A stretch of 64,000 nucleotides of DNA. Origin: Streptomyces sp. HD (GTDB lineage: Bacteria > Actinomycetota > Actinomycetes > Streptomycetales > Streptomycetaceae). The DNA lies in NCBI RefSeq assembly GCF_028369295.1, contig NZ_JAQMYP010000001.1, forward strand, positions 330,189 to 394,188, in the 5' to 3' direction. A program made the translations under genes and the position numbers. This document shows positions 44,555 to 52,051 of this stretch, in pieces; position 1 is the stretch's first letter; every line of letters starts with the position of its first letter. The notes under the pieces are model-generated. The model worked only from the letters and a program-made list of their open reading frames with translations. It had not been told where the DNA came from and searched no databases.

Positions 44555-46015
44555 ATGACGCATGAACACGACGCATGGCTCGGGATCGACCTGGGGACCC
44601 AGAGCGTCAGGGTCCTGCTGGTCACCGGGGACGGCACGGTCCTCGGCAGCGGCTCGGCCCCCCTCGCCGGACGGCGGGACGGAGTGCGGCACGAGCAGGA
44701 TCCCGCTCAGTGGTGGGAGGGGCTGTGCGCGGCGTCCCGGGCCGCGCTGCGCGGGCGCTCGAAGGACACGGTCGGCGGGCTCGCGGTGTGCGGGACGTCC
44801 GGGACCGTGCTGCTGACGGACGGGGCGGGGCGGCCGATGAGCCCCGCGCTGATGTACGACGACGGGCGCGCCACGGTTCAGGGGGCGCGGGCGCGGATGG
44901 CGGGGTTCGGGGTGCAGGACACCTGGGCGTTGCCCAAGGCGCTGTGGCTGACCGAGAAGTACGGCCACGGCCGGGTCACCCACCAGCCCGACCTGATCGT
45001 CTCCCTCCTCACCGGCGAACTGCCCCCGGCCGACTCCAGCCACGCCCTCAAGACCGGCTACGACCTGGAGCGCGACGCCTGGCCGGCCATGCTGCCCCGC
45101 CTCGGCCTGCCCGACCCGGCGATCCCGGACGTCGTACGCCCCGGCACCCCCCTCGGCGAGGTCTCCGCGTCCGCCGCCGGCGCCACCGGCATCCCGGCCG
45201 GCACCCCCGTCATCGCCGGGATGACCGACGGCTGCGCGGCCCAGATCGCCTCCGCCGCCCTGCGCCCCGGCTCCTGGAACTCGGTGCTCGGCACCACCCT
45301 GGTCCTCAAGGGCGCGGCCCCGACGCCGGTCCGGGACCCGACCGGCGTGGTCTACAACCATCGTGCGCCGGACGGGAGTTGGCTGCCCGGCGGTGCCTCC
45401 AGCGTGGGCGCCGGCGTGCTCACGGCGGCGTTCGCGGGCGCCGACCCGGCGGCCATGGACACGCTGGCCGCCGCCTACGAGCCGTCCGGCGCCATCACCT
45501 ACCCCCTCGTCTCACCGGGCGAACGCTTCCCGTTCCTCGCGCCGGACGCCTTCGCGCTCGTCCTCGGCGAGCCGGAGTCCGACGCCGACCTGTGGGCCTC
45601 GCTCCTCCAAGGCGTCGCCTTCACGGAACGCCTGTGCCTGGACTACCTGCACCACCTCGGCGCCCCGCTCGACGGCCCCCTCACCTTCACGGGCGGCGCC
45701 GCCCGCAGCCCGTACTGGAACCAACTGCGCGCCGACATCCTGGGCCGCCCGGCCCGCGTACCGCGGCAGACGGAACCGGCCCTGGGGATGGCCGCGTTGG
45801 CGGCGTACGGCGCCGGGGCCGTGTCCCACCTGCCGGAGGCCGCGGAGGGCATGGTCCGCATCGGCACGACCGTCGAACCCCGCCTCGACCGCACCGCCCG
45901 CTTCGCCGAGCCCTACGCCCGCCTCGTCGACGAGCTCACCACCCGGGGCTGGCTCCCGCCCCCGGTCGCGGCGCACGCGCGTGCCCGGCTGGACGTGGAT
46001 ACTGCGGAATCTTGA
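44555..46015 (+). CDS. FGGY-family carbohydrate kinase 2 (xylulokinase-like)
   Basis: This 486-residue sugar kinase starts at ATG 44555 after GCGGGAGG. The ATP strand is WLGIDLGTQSVRVLLV, then YDDGRAT with the catalytic Asp region and LTFTGGAARSPYWNQLRADI. It resembles xylulokinase more than kinase 1 does. It ends ARLDVDTAES, where the TGA stop is formed by the inverted AGTCAA right end of TnpB element 2. The histidine phosphatase gene 1.4 kb downstream on the same strand was probably next to it before the insertion. Confidence 0.9.
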   Translation: MTHEHDAWLGIDLGTQSVRVLLVTGDGTVLGSGSAPLAGRRDGVRHEQDPAQWWEGLCAASRAALRGRSKDTVGGLAVCGTSGTVLLTDGAGRPMSPALMYDDGRATVQGARARMAGFGVQDTWALPKALWLTEKYGHGRVTHQPDLIVSLLTGELPPADSSHALKTGYDLERDAWPAMLPRLGLPDPAIPDVVRPGTPLGEVSASAAGATGIPAGTPVIAGMTDGCAAQIASAALRPGSWNSVLGTTLVLKGAAPTPVRDPTGVVYNHRAPDGSWLPGGASSVGAGVLTAAFAGADPAAMDTLAAAYEPSGAITYPLVSPGERFPFLAPDAFALVLGEPESDADLWASLLQGVAFTERLCLDYLHHLGAPLDGPLTFTGGAARSPYWNQLRADILGRPARVPRQTEPALGMAALAAYGAGAVSHLPEAAEGMVRIGTTVEPRLDRTARFAEPYARLVDELTTRGWLPPPVAAHARARLDVDTAES

Positions 46016-46150
46016 CTTTCTCCCCCCGTCTAAAGGCGGGGGGTTCCAGCGGTCGCCCGCTGAGGTTCCTGCTTCACAGACGACCGCCCCGTCCGGGAGG
46101 ACTCCCGTTGAGGTCTCACGCCGTCTCCACAGGCAGACGCCGCCAGCCCG
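46012..46150 (-). ncRNA. Predicted omega RNA scaffold of TnpB copy 2
   Basis: By analogy with characterised TnpB systems the scaffold covers the tnpB 3' end and the right-end hairpin and stops at AGTCAA. The guide would be the adjoining DNA read downward from 46011, i.e. the complement of the last codons of kinase 2. The 5' boundary is arbitrary. Confidence 0.5.
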
Positions 46151-47238
46151 GCGGCCAGGATGTTACGTGCCGCGTTCACGTCGCGGTCATGCACGGTGCC
46201 GCACTCGCACGTCCACTCGCGGACGTTCAACGGCAATTTCCCGCGGACCATTCCGCAGGTTCCACACAGCTTCGAGCTGGGGAACCAGCGGTCGATCACG
46301 ACGAGTTCGCGCCCGTACCAGGCGCATTTGTACTCCAGCATCATGCGCAGGTCCGTCCAGGCCGCATCCGAGATGGCGCGCGCGAGCTTGCCGTTCTTCA
46401 GCAGGTTGCGGACGGTGAGGTCCTCGATCACGACCGTTTGGTTCTCACGGACGAGCCGAGTCGACAGCTTGTTCAAGAAGTCCCGGCGCCGGTCGGCGAT
46501 CCGCGCGTGGACCTTGGCGACGCGACGCTTGGCTTTCTCCCGGTTCGCCGAGCCCTTCATCTTCCGCGACAGCTCCCGCTGGGCCTTTGCCAGGCGGGCG
46601 CGGTCGCGCCGCTCGTGCTTCGGGTTGGTGATCTTCTCCCCGGTGGACAGGGTCACCAGCGACGTGATCCCGGCGTCGATGCCGACCGCCGCGTCCGTGG
46701 CGGCTGCCGGGGCGATGGTGTCCTCGACGAGCATCGAGACGAACCAGCGTCCGGCCACGTCGCGGGATACGGTGACCGTCGTGGGCTCCGCGCCCTGCGG
46801 GAGAGGCCGCGACCAGCGGATATCCAGGGGCTCCGCCAGTTTGGCCAGCGTGAGTTGTCCGTCGCGCCACTTGAAGGCGCTGCGGGTGTACTCGGCCGAC
46901 GCGCGGGACTTCTTCCGGCTTTTGTACCGGGGGTACTTGGCCCGCCTGGCGAAGAAGTTCCCGATCGCCATCTGAAGGTGCCTCAGCGCTTGCTGGAGCG
47001 GGACGGAGGACACCTCTGAGAGGAAGGCGAGTTCCTCGGTCTTCTTCCACTCCGTCAGCGCGGCGGACGACTGCACGTAGGAGATCCGGCGCTGTTCGCC
47101 GTACCAGGCCCGGGTGCGCTCCTCCAGCGCCTTGTTGTACACGAGACGGACACATCCGAACGTGCGGGACAGCTCAGCTGCCTGCTCGTCCGTGGGGTAA
47201 AAGCGGTACTTGAACGCCCGCTTGACCTGCTGCGTCAC
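46030..47238 (-). CDS. tnpB: TnpB RNA-guided endonuclease (copy 2)
   Basis: This 402-residue protein starts at GTG 47238. The N-terminus VKRAFKYRFYPTDEQAAELS is nearly the same as in copy 1. The RuvC residues are intact: Asp188 in VGIDAGI, Glu in VIEDLTV and Asp in HDRDVNAARN. The zinc ribbon reads CGTCG with CECG. Sequence differences from copy 1 are spread along the protein, so the two elements are separate relatives, not a recent local duplication. Confidence 0.93.
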   Translation of the reverse strand: MTQQVKRAFKYRFYPTDEQAAELSRTFGCVRLVYNKALEERTRAWYGEQRRISYVQSSAALTEWKKTEELAFLSEVSSVPLQQALRHLQMAIGNFFARRAKYPRYKSRKKSRASAEYTRSAFKWRDGQLTLAKLAEPLDIRWSRPLPQGAEPTTVTVSRDVAGRWFVSMLVEDTIAPAAATDAAVGIDAGITSLVTLSTGEKITNPKHERRDRARLAKAQRELSRKMKGSANREKAKRRVAKVHARIADRRRDFLNKLSTRLVRENQTVVIEDLTVRNLLKNGKLARAISDAAWTDLRMMLEYKCAWYGRELVVIDRWFPSSKLCGTCGMVRGKLPLNVREWTCECGTVHDRDVNAARNILAAGLAASACGDGVRPQRESSRTGRSSVKQEPQRATAGTPRL

Positions 47239-47349
47239 GTCTCACACGTTATCGGATTCCGTGTGAGCGAGGGGCGTAGGCTGGTGACGGCCGGTCCGCC
47301 CTGGCGGTGAACCGGCTTTCCCTGCCCTGCACCGCAGGAGCCTCGTTTC

Positions 47350-47373
47350 CTCCCCGGCCTGAAGGCCGGGGTA
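47350..47373 (-). repeat. Hairpin resembling an orphan TnpB right end
   Basis: On the reverse strand the perfect stem CCCCGGCC-TTCA-GGCCGGGG (47352-47371) is followed by AGGAAAC. This is the same arrangement as the right ends of both TnpB elements (CCCC-stem, TCA/TTTA loop, GGGG, GGAA) but without the terminal AGTCAA. It may be a scar of an older element or a plain terminator. Confidence 0.4.
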
Positions 47374-47417
47374 TCCACAAAGGAGACACCGGATGAGCAC
47401 GAGGAGGAAATACGGGC

Positions 47418-48068
47418 ATGGGCACGAGCACCGGTACGACGCTGCTGCTGGCGCGGCACGGGCAGACGGTCTGGCATGCCGAGAACCGCTATGCCGGCGT
47501 CAGCGACGTACCCCTCGCCGACATTGGGCGTGCCCAGGCCGAGGCCCTCGGCCGCTGGGCCGGCGCCCACCCGGTCGACGCGATCTGGACCTCGCCCGTG
47601 TCCCGTGCGGTCATCACCGCCGACCCGGCCTGCCGGGCCCTCGGCCTCACCCCGCGACGCGAACCCGACCTGCGCGAATGCGACTTCGGTGTGCTGGAGG
47701 GCCGTACGCTCGCGGAGTTCGCGGCCGAGGCCCCCGCGGCGGCGGAGGCGTTCCGCACGGACCCGGTGGCGCACCCGTTCCCGGCGGCCGAGAACCCTGC
47801 CGCCGCGGCTGAACGCGGCGCTGCCGCCCTGCGCCGGATCGCCGCCGCCCACCCCGGCGAACGCGTCCTCGTGGTCGCCCACAACACCCTCTTCCGTCTG
47901 GTGCTGTGCACACTGCTGTCGATCCCGGCCCGGGAGTACCGCAGGGTGTTCCCCCGGCTGCGGAACGCGGCGATCAGCGAACTCCGTGTGGACAGCGCGG
48001 GATCCGCGGCGCTCCTTTCGCTCAATGTGCCCTGCGAGCCGGACCTCGCACAGCGCCATGTGCCCTGA
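47418..48068 (+). CDS. Histidine phosphatase (phosphoglycerate-mutase-like)
   Basis: This 216-residue branch-1 histidine phosphatase has the catalytic LLLARHGQTVWHAENRY at residues 8-24, the Glu in LRECDFGVLEG and the second His in VLVVAHNTLFR. It starts at ATG 47418 downstream of GAGGAGG. Members dephosphorylate sugar phosphates or other small substrates. Its position after kinase 2 suggests it handles a phosphorylated intermediate of the polyol pathway, or that it limits build-up of sugar phosphate. Confidence 0.9.
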   Translation: MGTSTGTTLLLARHGQTVWHAENRYAGVSDVPLADIGRAQAEALGRWAGAHPVDAIWTSPVSRAVITADPACRALGLTPRREPDLRECDFGVLEGRTLAEFAAEAPAAAEAFRTDPVAHPFPAAENPAAAAERGAAALRRIAAAHPGERVLVVAHNTLFRLVLCTLLSIPAREYRRVFPRLRNAAISELRVDSAGSAALLSLNVPCEPDLAQRHVP

Positions 48069-48108
48069 CGGAGATCGGCGCCTCGGTCGCAAGCCCTGCC
48101 CGCATGCC

Positions 48109-50412
48109 TCACCGCCTTCGGCCGCCAACGGCGGCCCGGCGCCGAGGACTTGTCCGGGATCCCGTGTTGAGACGGTGCCGGCGCCACCACAGCAGGGCGA
48201 GCAGCGGGACGAGCAGTGCGGGCAGCAGACGGAGCGCCCACGTGCGCGGGGACACGGGCTCCTCGGGTGCGCCGAGCCCTGCCGTCCGGCGCGGGGTCGG
48301 TGAGCCGGACCCTGCCGTCCGGCGCGGGGTCGGTGAGCCGAGCCAGACGGTCTCATCCCCGTCGGCGGCCGACGGTGCCTTCAACGAACGGTCGATACTC
48401 TGCGGGAGCCCTGCGAAGTCCATGGTGAAGCGCTCGTCCGGGACCTTCTCGATGGGGATGCTGGTGAGGTCGACACCGCCGTAGACATAGGTGCGCACGT
48501 AGGTGGTGTTACCGCGCGTGGTCCTGTCGGTGACCTTGAACTCGCCCTTGGTGTACGAGTCGACGTACCGGTCGAAGGTGTCGGTGGGCTTCCAGCCGTC
48601 GGTGGTCCGCCAGGCGTCGATGTCGCCGCTGTCGATGAGGTCGTCGTACGTCGTGTCTTTGGTCCGGCTCAGGTCGCGGTACCACTGGGCGGCGACCCGG
48701 GCGAGATAGACACGGCGCAGCGCTGCGTACTCGGGGGCGGTGTTGATCGCCTTCTTGAGCCTGGGGAGGATCAGGCTGCGGAAGTGCTCCTCGTTGTGGT
48801 CCTCGGTGGCCTGGTCCTGCTGGGGGCACGAGCGGGCGGACGACTGGCCGTGGCTCGCCAGGTACTGGGTCTCCATCTTCACGTCGAGAGGGGCGTCGAG
48901 GATGTAGAGCTTGTCGCCCTCCTGGTGGACCGACGCCGGTGCAGGCAGGATCCAGTTGCGGAACGACAGGCAGTCGCCCTGAACTCCGTCCCAGAACTTC
49001 CGGCCCAGGGCGCGGTGGGGATGGATCAGTTCACCGACCGTCTTCTTCATCCGCAGATCGGCCTCCAGCAGGACGCGCCCGGCATCCGTACGTCCCAGCC
49101 GGTCGTCGACGATGCGGTCCGGCTCGTCGGGGTTGAGGTTGACCCAGAAGTCCTGGGGGGAGAGCGAGAGCCAGACGAAGAAGGCGTCGGAGCTCTGCCG
49201 GGCGGCGTTCAGGCCGGTGGATGTCCGCAGGTCGCCGTTCGTCGGGGTGCGTCGGGCGCTGAACGAGTACTGCAGCCCGCTTGCGTCACCAGGGTCCGAC
49301 AGGTACCGCAGTTGCAGACTGGAGAAGTCGATGCCACCGGGGGCGGTGCCGGGCATGGCCAGCGCCTGGCTGAGTCCTGCGGGAGGTGGGGACGAGGCGG
49401 GGGACTCCTCGTCGCCGCAGGGGTTGGCCGCGGCCGCTGCGAGGACCAAGGCGTTCGTGTGTTCGCCGGCTGCCTGAGAGTCTTTTCCAGGCGTGCAGGG
49501 ATTCTGGTGGTTGAACGCGGACCCGAGCTTCTGGCCCACCTTGCCCGTAGCGTCCTCCAGGGACTGCTTCGCGGCCACGAGGTACTGGCCCAGTTTCTCG
49601 CGGGATTCCTTCCCTCGCGCTTTGGTCTCGCCATCGGCCGCCTCAATCGTCTCGCTGATCAGTTTGTTGATCTTCCATTCCGGCGTGCCGTGCTCCTTTC
49701 CTTTCCTTTCGATCCGGATGATCTTGCTGTCGAGATCCTTGACTTCGGCTGAGTTGATGTCGTAGGGGGCGGCGAAGGAAGTTGGTGTGTCGGGATGGTA
49801 GAAATTCGCGCACTCCCAGCACTGTTGGCGCTCGGACGACCCGTGAAGCTTGGCCTGCACGGAGATGTGAAGGCTGCGCAGGATATCGCTGATGACGCCT
49901 TCGGAGTGCTCGCGGCCCGGAACGTTGAGGGCGCTCAGGGCGAACACGCTCGACGTGCCCTTCTTCCCCTTCAGATCGGCAAGGTCCTCGGGGGTGAAGT
50001 AGGGGGCCACGGACTGGAGGTCGACCTCTGTGGCCCGCCAGACACGGCCGCCCATATTGATGTTCTTTTCGAAGAGGTCCGCGCGTGCCTCTTTGTTCAC
50101 TTTCCGTGGATCGATCCATTCCACGGCGGCGTTCCGCCCCGCACTGAACGCCTGGAGTGCCTTTGATTCGGGCAGGTTTTTATAGTAATTCCAGCGCAGT
50201 TCGAAGGCTGGGAGCAGAACGGGGAGCAGGAGCGGGTTCTCGTCCTTGAACTCTTTGGAGAGGTCGACGCCTTTCGCCGCGCCCGGGGGCCTGCGGTCGT
50301 CGGCCGTGGTCGACTGCACGGCGCCCAGGGACACCGCGAGGCACAGTGCCAGCGCGGTCAGTCCTCGTAGCCATGCGCGTACGACCCGCGTGCGTTTGAT
50401 GTGCAGCTCCAT
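48109..50412 (-). CDS. Large secreted, C-terminally membrane-anchored protein of unknown function
   Basis: This 767-residue protein starts at ATG 50412. The signal peptide (VRAWLRGLTALALCLAVSLG) ends near the SLGAVQSTTADD segment. A long extracytoplasmic region contains six or more Cys (QQCWEC, NPCTPG, NPCGDEE, GDCLSF, RSCPQQ). WLSLSPQDFWVNLNPDEPDR and DAGRVLLEADLRMKKTVGEL are the most conserved-looking blocks. Near the end SPTPRRTAG is repeated twice, followed by a membrane span (LRLLPALLVPLLALLWW) and a basic tail. The N-terminal third is less GC-rich than its neighbours. I do not recognise the family. Confidence 0.82.
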   Translation of the reverse strand: MELHIKRTRVVRAWLRGLTALALCLAVSLGAVQSTTADDRRPPGAAKGVDLSKEFKDENPLLLPVLLPAFELRWNYYKNLPESKALQAFSAGRNAAVEWIDPRKVNKEARADLFEKNINMGGRVWRATEVDLQSVAPYFTPEDLADLKGKKGTSSVFALSALNVPGREHSEGVISDILRSLHISVQAKLHGSSERQQCWECANFYHPDTPTSFAAPYDINSAEVKDLDSKIIRIERKGKEHGTPEWKINKLISETIEAADGETKARGKESREKLGQYLVAAKQSLEDATGKVGQKLGSAFNHQNPCTPGKDSQAAGEHTNALVLAAAAANPCGDEESPASSPPPAGLSQALAMPGTAPGGIDFSSLQLRYLSDPGDASGLQYSFSARRTPTNGDLRTSTGLNAARQSSDAFFVWLSLSPQDFWVNLNPDEPDRIVDDRLGRTDAGRVLLEADLRMKKTVGELIHPHRALGRKFWDGVQGDCLSFRNWILPAPASVHQEGDKLYILDAPLDVKMETQYLASHGQSSARSCPQQDQATEDHNEEHFRSLILPRLKKAINTAPEYAALRRVYLARVAAQWYRDLSRTKDTTYDDLIDSGDIDAWRTTDGWKPTDTFDRYVDSYTKGEFKVTDRTTRGNTTYVRTYVYGGVDLTSIPIEKVPDERFTMDFAGLPQSIDRSLKAPSAADGDETVWLGSPTPRRTAGSGSPTPRRTAGLGAPEEPVSPRTWALRLLPALLVPLLALLWWRRHRLNTGSRTSPRRRAAVGGRRR

Positions 50413-50453
50413 CTGTCGTCCCACCCTCCCCCAGGGACAGCTTCAACGGCCGC

Positions 50454-50465
50454 CCGTTGCAACGG
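50454..50465. promoter_or_regulatory. Perfect 12-bp palindrome upstream of the large secreted-protein gene
   Basis: CCGTTGCAACGG lies 42 nt before the ATG at 50412 and is a plausible operator. The rest of the 50413-50636 gap shows no gene or other clear structure. Confidence 0.4.
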
Positions 50466-50636
50466 ATTTGACGTGACAGGCAGTGGTTTGGCCGACGGTG
50501 CGCACGGCTGGGCCTGTCCATGCCGGACACCGTTGCCCGGCTCCGTGAAATTCCGGTGAAGCCACCGGGGCCGACGTCACGGGGTGCCGCTGCTCGTGGC
50601 CGGGAAGGCGCGCGGGAGGGGCTGGCGGGAGACATG

Positions 50637-50673
50637 GGAAGCCCCCGCGAGTCAGGTCCTCGCGGGGGCTTCC
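50637..50673 (-). terminator. Terminator of sodF
   Basis: GGAAGCCCCCGCGA (50637-50650) pairs perfectly over 14 bp with 50660-50673 around a 9-nt loop, 76 nt beyond the sodF stop. Confidence 0.85.
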
Positions 50674-50748
50674 GTCATTCCGCCTGCCGTTCGTGAAGGG
50701 TGAGAAGACGATCACGAGGCAGGACGACCAAGGGGGGCGCCGGGCAGG

Positions 50749-51390
50749 TCAGGGCGCGAGCAGCAGCACGTCCGCACGGGACTTGGCGGCCTCGTAACGC
50801 CGGGCCACGTCCTGCCAGTTGACGACCTCCCACATCGCCTCGATGAAGTCGACCTTCTGGTTGCGGTACTGGAGGTAGAAGGCGTGCTCCCAGGCGTCGA
50901 ACACGAGGATCGGCGTGGCGCCCTGGCCGACGTTGCCCTGGTGGTCGTAGACCTGCTCGACGATCAGCCGCCCGCTCAGCGGCTCGTACGCCAGCACGCC
51001 CCAGCCCGAACCCTGCGTGGTCGCGGCGGCCTTGGACAGCTGCGCCTTGAAGTTCGCGAAGGACCCGAAGGACTCGGCGACGGCATCGGCCAGCTCGCCC
51101 ACACCGTCCCTCTCCAAGGGCTCGCCGCCGCCGTCACCGGTCATGTTCTGCCAGTAGATGCTGTGCAGGATGTGCCCGGACAGATGGAAGGCCAGGTTCT
51201 TCTCCAGCCCGTTGATCGACCCCCACTGCTCCTTGTCCCGCGCCTCCGCCAGCTGCTCCAGCGTGTCGTTGGCACCCTTCACATAGGCCGCGTGGTGCTT
51301 GTCGTGGTGCAGCTCGATGATCTCGGGGCTGATCACGGGCGCGAGCGCGGAGTAGTCGTAGGGCAGGTCCGGGAGTGTGTAGACGGGCAT
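50749..51390 (-). CDS. sodF: Superoxide dismutase, Fe/Mn family (Fe-Zn type)
   Basis: This 213-residue enzyme, the length usual for Streptomyces SodF, starts at ATG 51390 after GAGGGGA. The metal ligands are visible: His in [12 protein letters not shown], His in [13 protein letters not shown], and Asp and His in [13 protein letters not shown]. It converts superoxide to peroxide in the cytoplasm. A Nur-type palindrome upstream agrees with the known nickel-dependent repression of sodF, when the nickel enzyme SodN takes over. Confidence 0.96.
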   Translation of the reverse strand: MPVYTLPDLPYDYSALAPVISPEIIELHHDKHHAAYVKGANDTLEQLAEARDKEQWGSINGLEKNLAFHLSGHILHSIYWQNMTGDGGGEPLERDGVGELADAVAESFGSFANFKAQLSKAAATTQGSGWGVLAYEPLSGRLIVEQVYDHQGNVGQGATPILVFDAWEHAFYLQYRNQKVDFIEAMWEVVNWQDVARRYEAAKSRADVLLLAP

Positions 51391-51413
51391 GAAGGGTCCC
51401 CTCAGAGCTCTTG

Positions 51414-51430
51414 TTGCAAGTAGCTTGCAA
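51414..51430. promoter_or_regulatory. Nur-box-like palindrome at the sodF promoter
   Basis: TTGCAAG (51414-51420), a TAG spacer and CTTGCAA (51424-51430) form a perfect inverted repeat 24 nt upstream of the sodF start. Nur, the nickel-responsive Fur-family repressor of Streptomyces, is known to bind a TGCAA-N5-TTGCA type site at sodF. Confidence 0.7.
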
Positions 51431-51546
51431 TAACAAGCTAGCAGCAAGAGGGGGGAGGTGGAGGGAGGGGGAGGGGAGGGGGCGGAGGCAGGGGCGGCGC
51501 GATCTACTATCGGCAGTCGTGGCAAGGGATGTCAGGGAGGAATGCC

Positions 51547-51966
51547 ATGGGTCCTGAGATCGCCGAACTCGCCCGCACCGCCGGTACCACGGTGGTGGCG
51601 CTGATGGCCGGTCAGGCTTGGGAGTCGGCCCGTGACGGCGTCGTCGCCCTCTGGCAGCGGTTCCAGCCCGCCCGTGCCGAGGCCGTCGGCGGCGAGCTCG
51701 AAGCCACCCGCGACGACCTGCTCCTCGCCCGCCGGTCGGGCGACACCGACACCGAGGCCGAGCTGACCGCCGAGTGGCAGGCGCGGGTCCGCCGGCTGCT
51801 GCTCGCCCAGCCGGAGGTCGCCGACGAACTGCGCCGCATTCTGGCCGAGTTGAGCCCCGAGCTCCCGGAGCGGCGCCCCTCGGTGGAGATCCGGCTGAAC
51901 GCGGAGGCCTCCGGCAGTGGCCGCGTCTACCAGGCCGGACGGGACCAGCACATCACCGAGCGATGA
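51547..51966 (+). CDS. Small protein with GRVYQAGRDQHI tail, 139 residues
   Basis: ATG 51547 follows GGGAGG by 6 nt. The N-terminal helix (TAGTTVVALMAGQAWESARD) is weakly amphipathic and glycine-spaced. A long charged helical region follows (residues about 40-110). The protein ends GSGRVYQAGRDQHITER. From memory this type of tail recurs at the ends of unrelated small Streptomyces proteins near effector or NTPase genes, but none of those genes is adjacent here. Function unknown. Confidence 0.8.
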   Translation: MGPEIAELARTAGTTVVALMAGQAWESARDGVVALWQRFQPARAEAVGGELEATRDDLLLARRSGDTDTEAELTAEWQARVRRLLLAQPEVADELRRILAELSPELPERRPSVEIRLNAEASGSGRVYQAGRDQHITER

Positions 51967-51992
51967 ACCGGTCCCGTCCTGATTGGCTCTGA

Positions 51993-52050
51993 TCAGCCTT
52001 CGTTGGACCTGTCAGCCTTCGTCGGACCTGGTCGGACCTGGTCGGACCTG
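51993..52050. repeat. Tandem repeats before the amino-acid permease stop
   Basis: A 19-nt unit, TCAGCCTTCGTTGGACCTG, is followed at once by a copy with one change (52012-52030). The last ten bases, GTCGGACCTG, are then present three times in a row (52021-52050). The block lies between convergent genes. Confidence 0.7.
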
Positions 52051-52051
52051 A

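Larger units (their letters stand above)
46012..47267 (-). mobile_element. IS200/IS605-type element 2 (TnpB only)
   Basis: The right end is AGTCAA on the reverse strand (46012-46017), preceded by the hairpin CCCCCCG/CGGGGGG (46022-46028 with 46037-46043). The left-end hairpin is CTCACACG (47241-47248) with CGTGTGAG (47260-47267), in the same position relative to tnpB as in element 1. No tnpA is present. The outer limit of the left end beyond 47267 is not known. Confidence 0.75.

Noticed and set aside
36980..47238. Composite transposon with transposase
   Set aside because: Neither element encodes TnpA or another transposase and no target duplication was visible, so active composite transposition is not supported.
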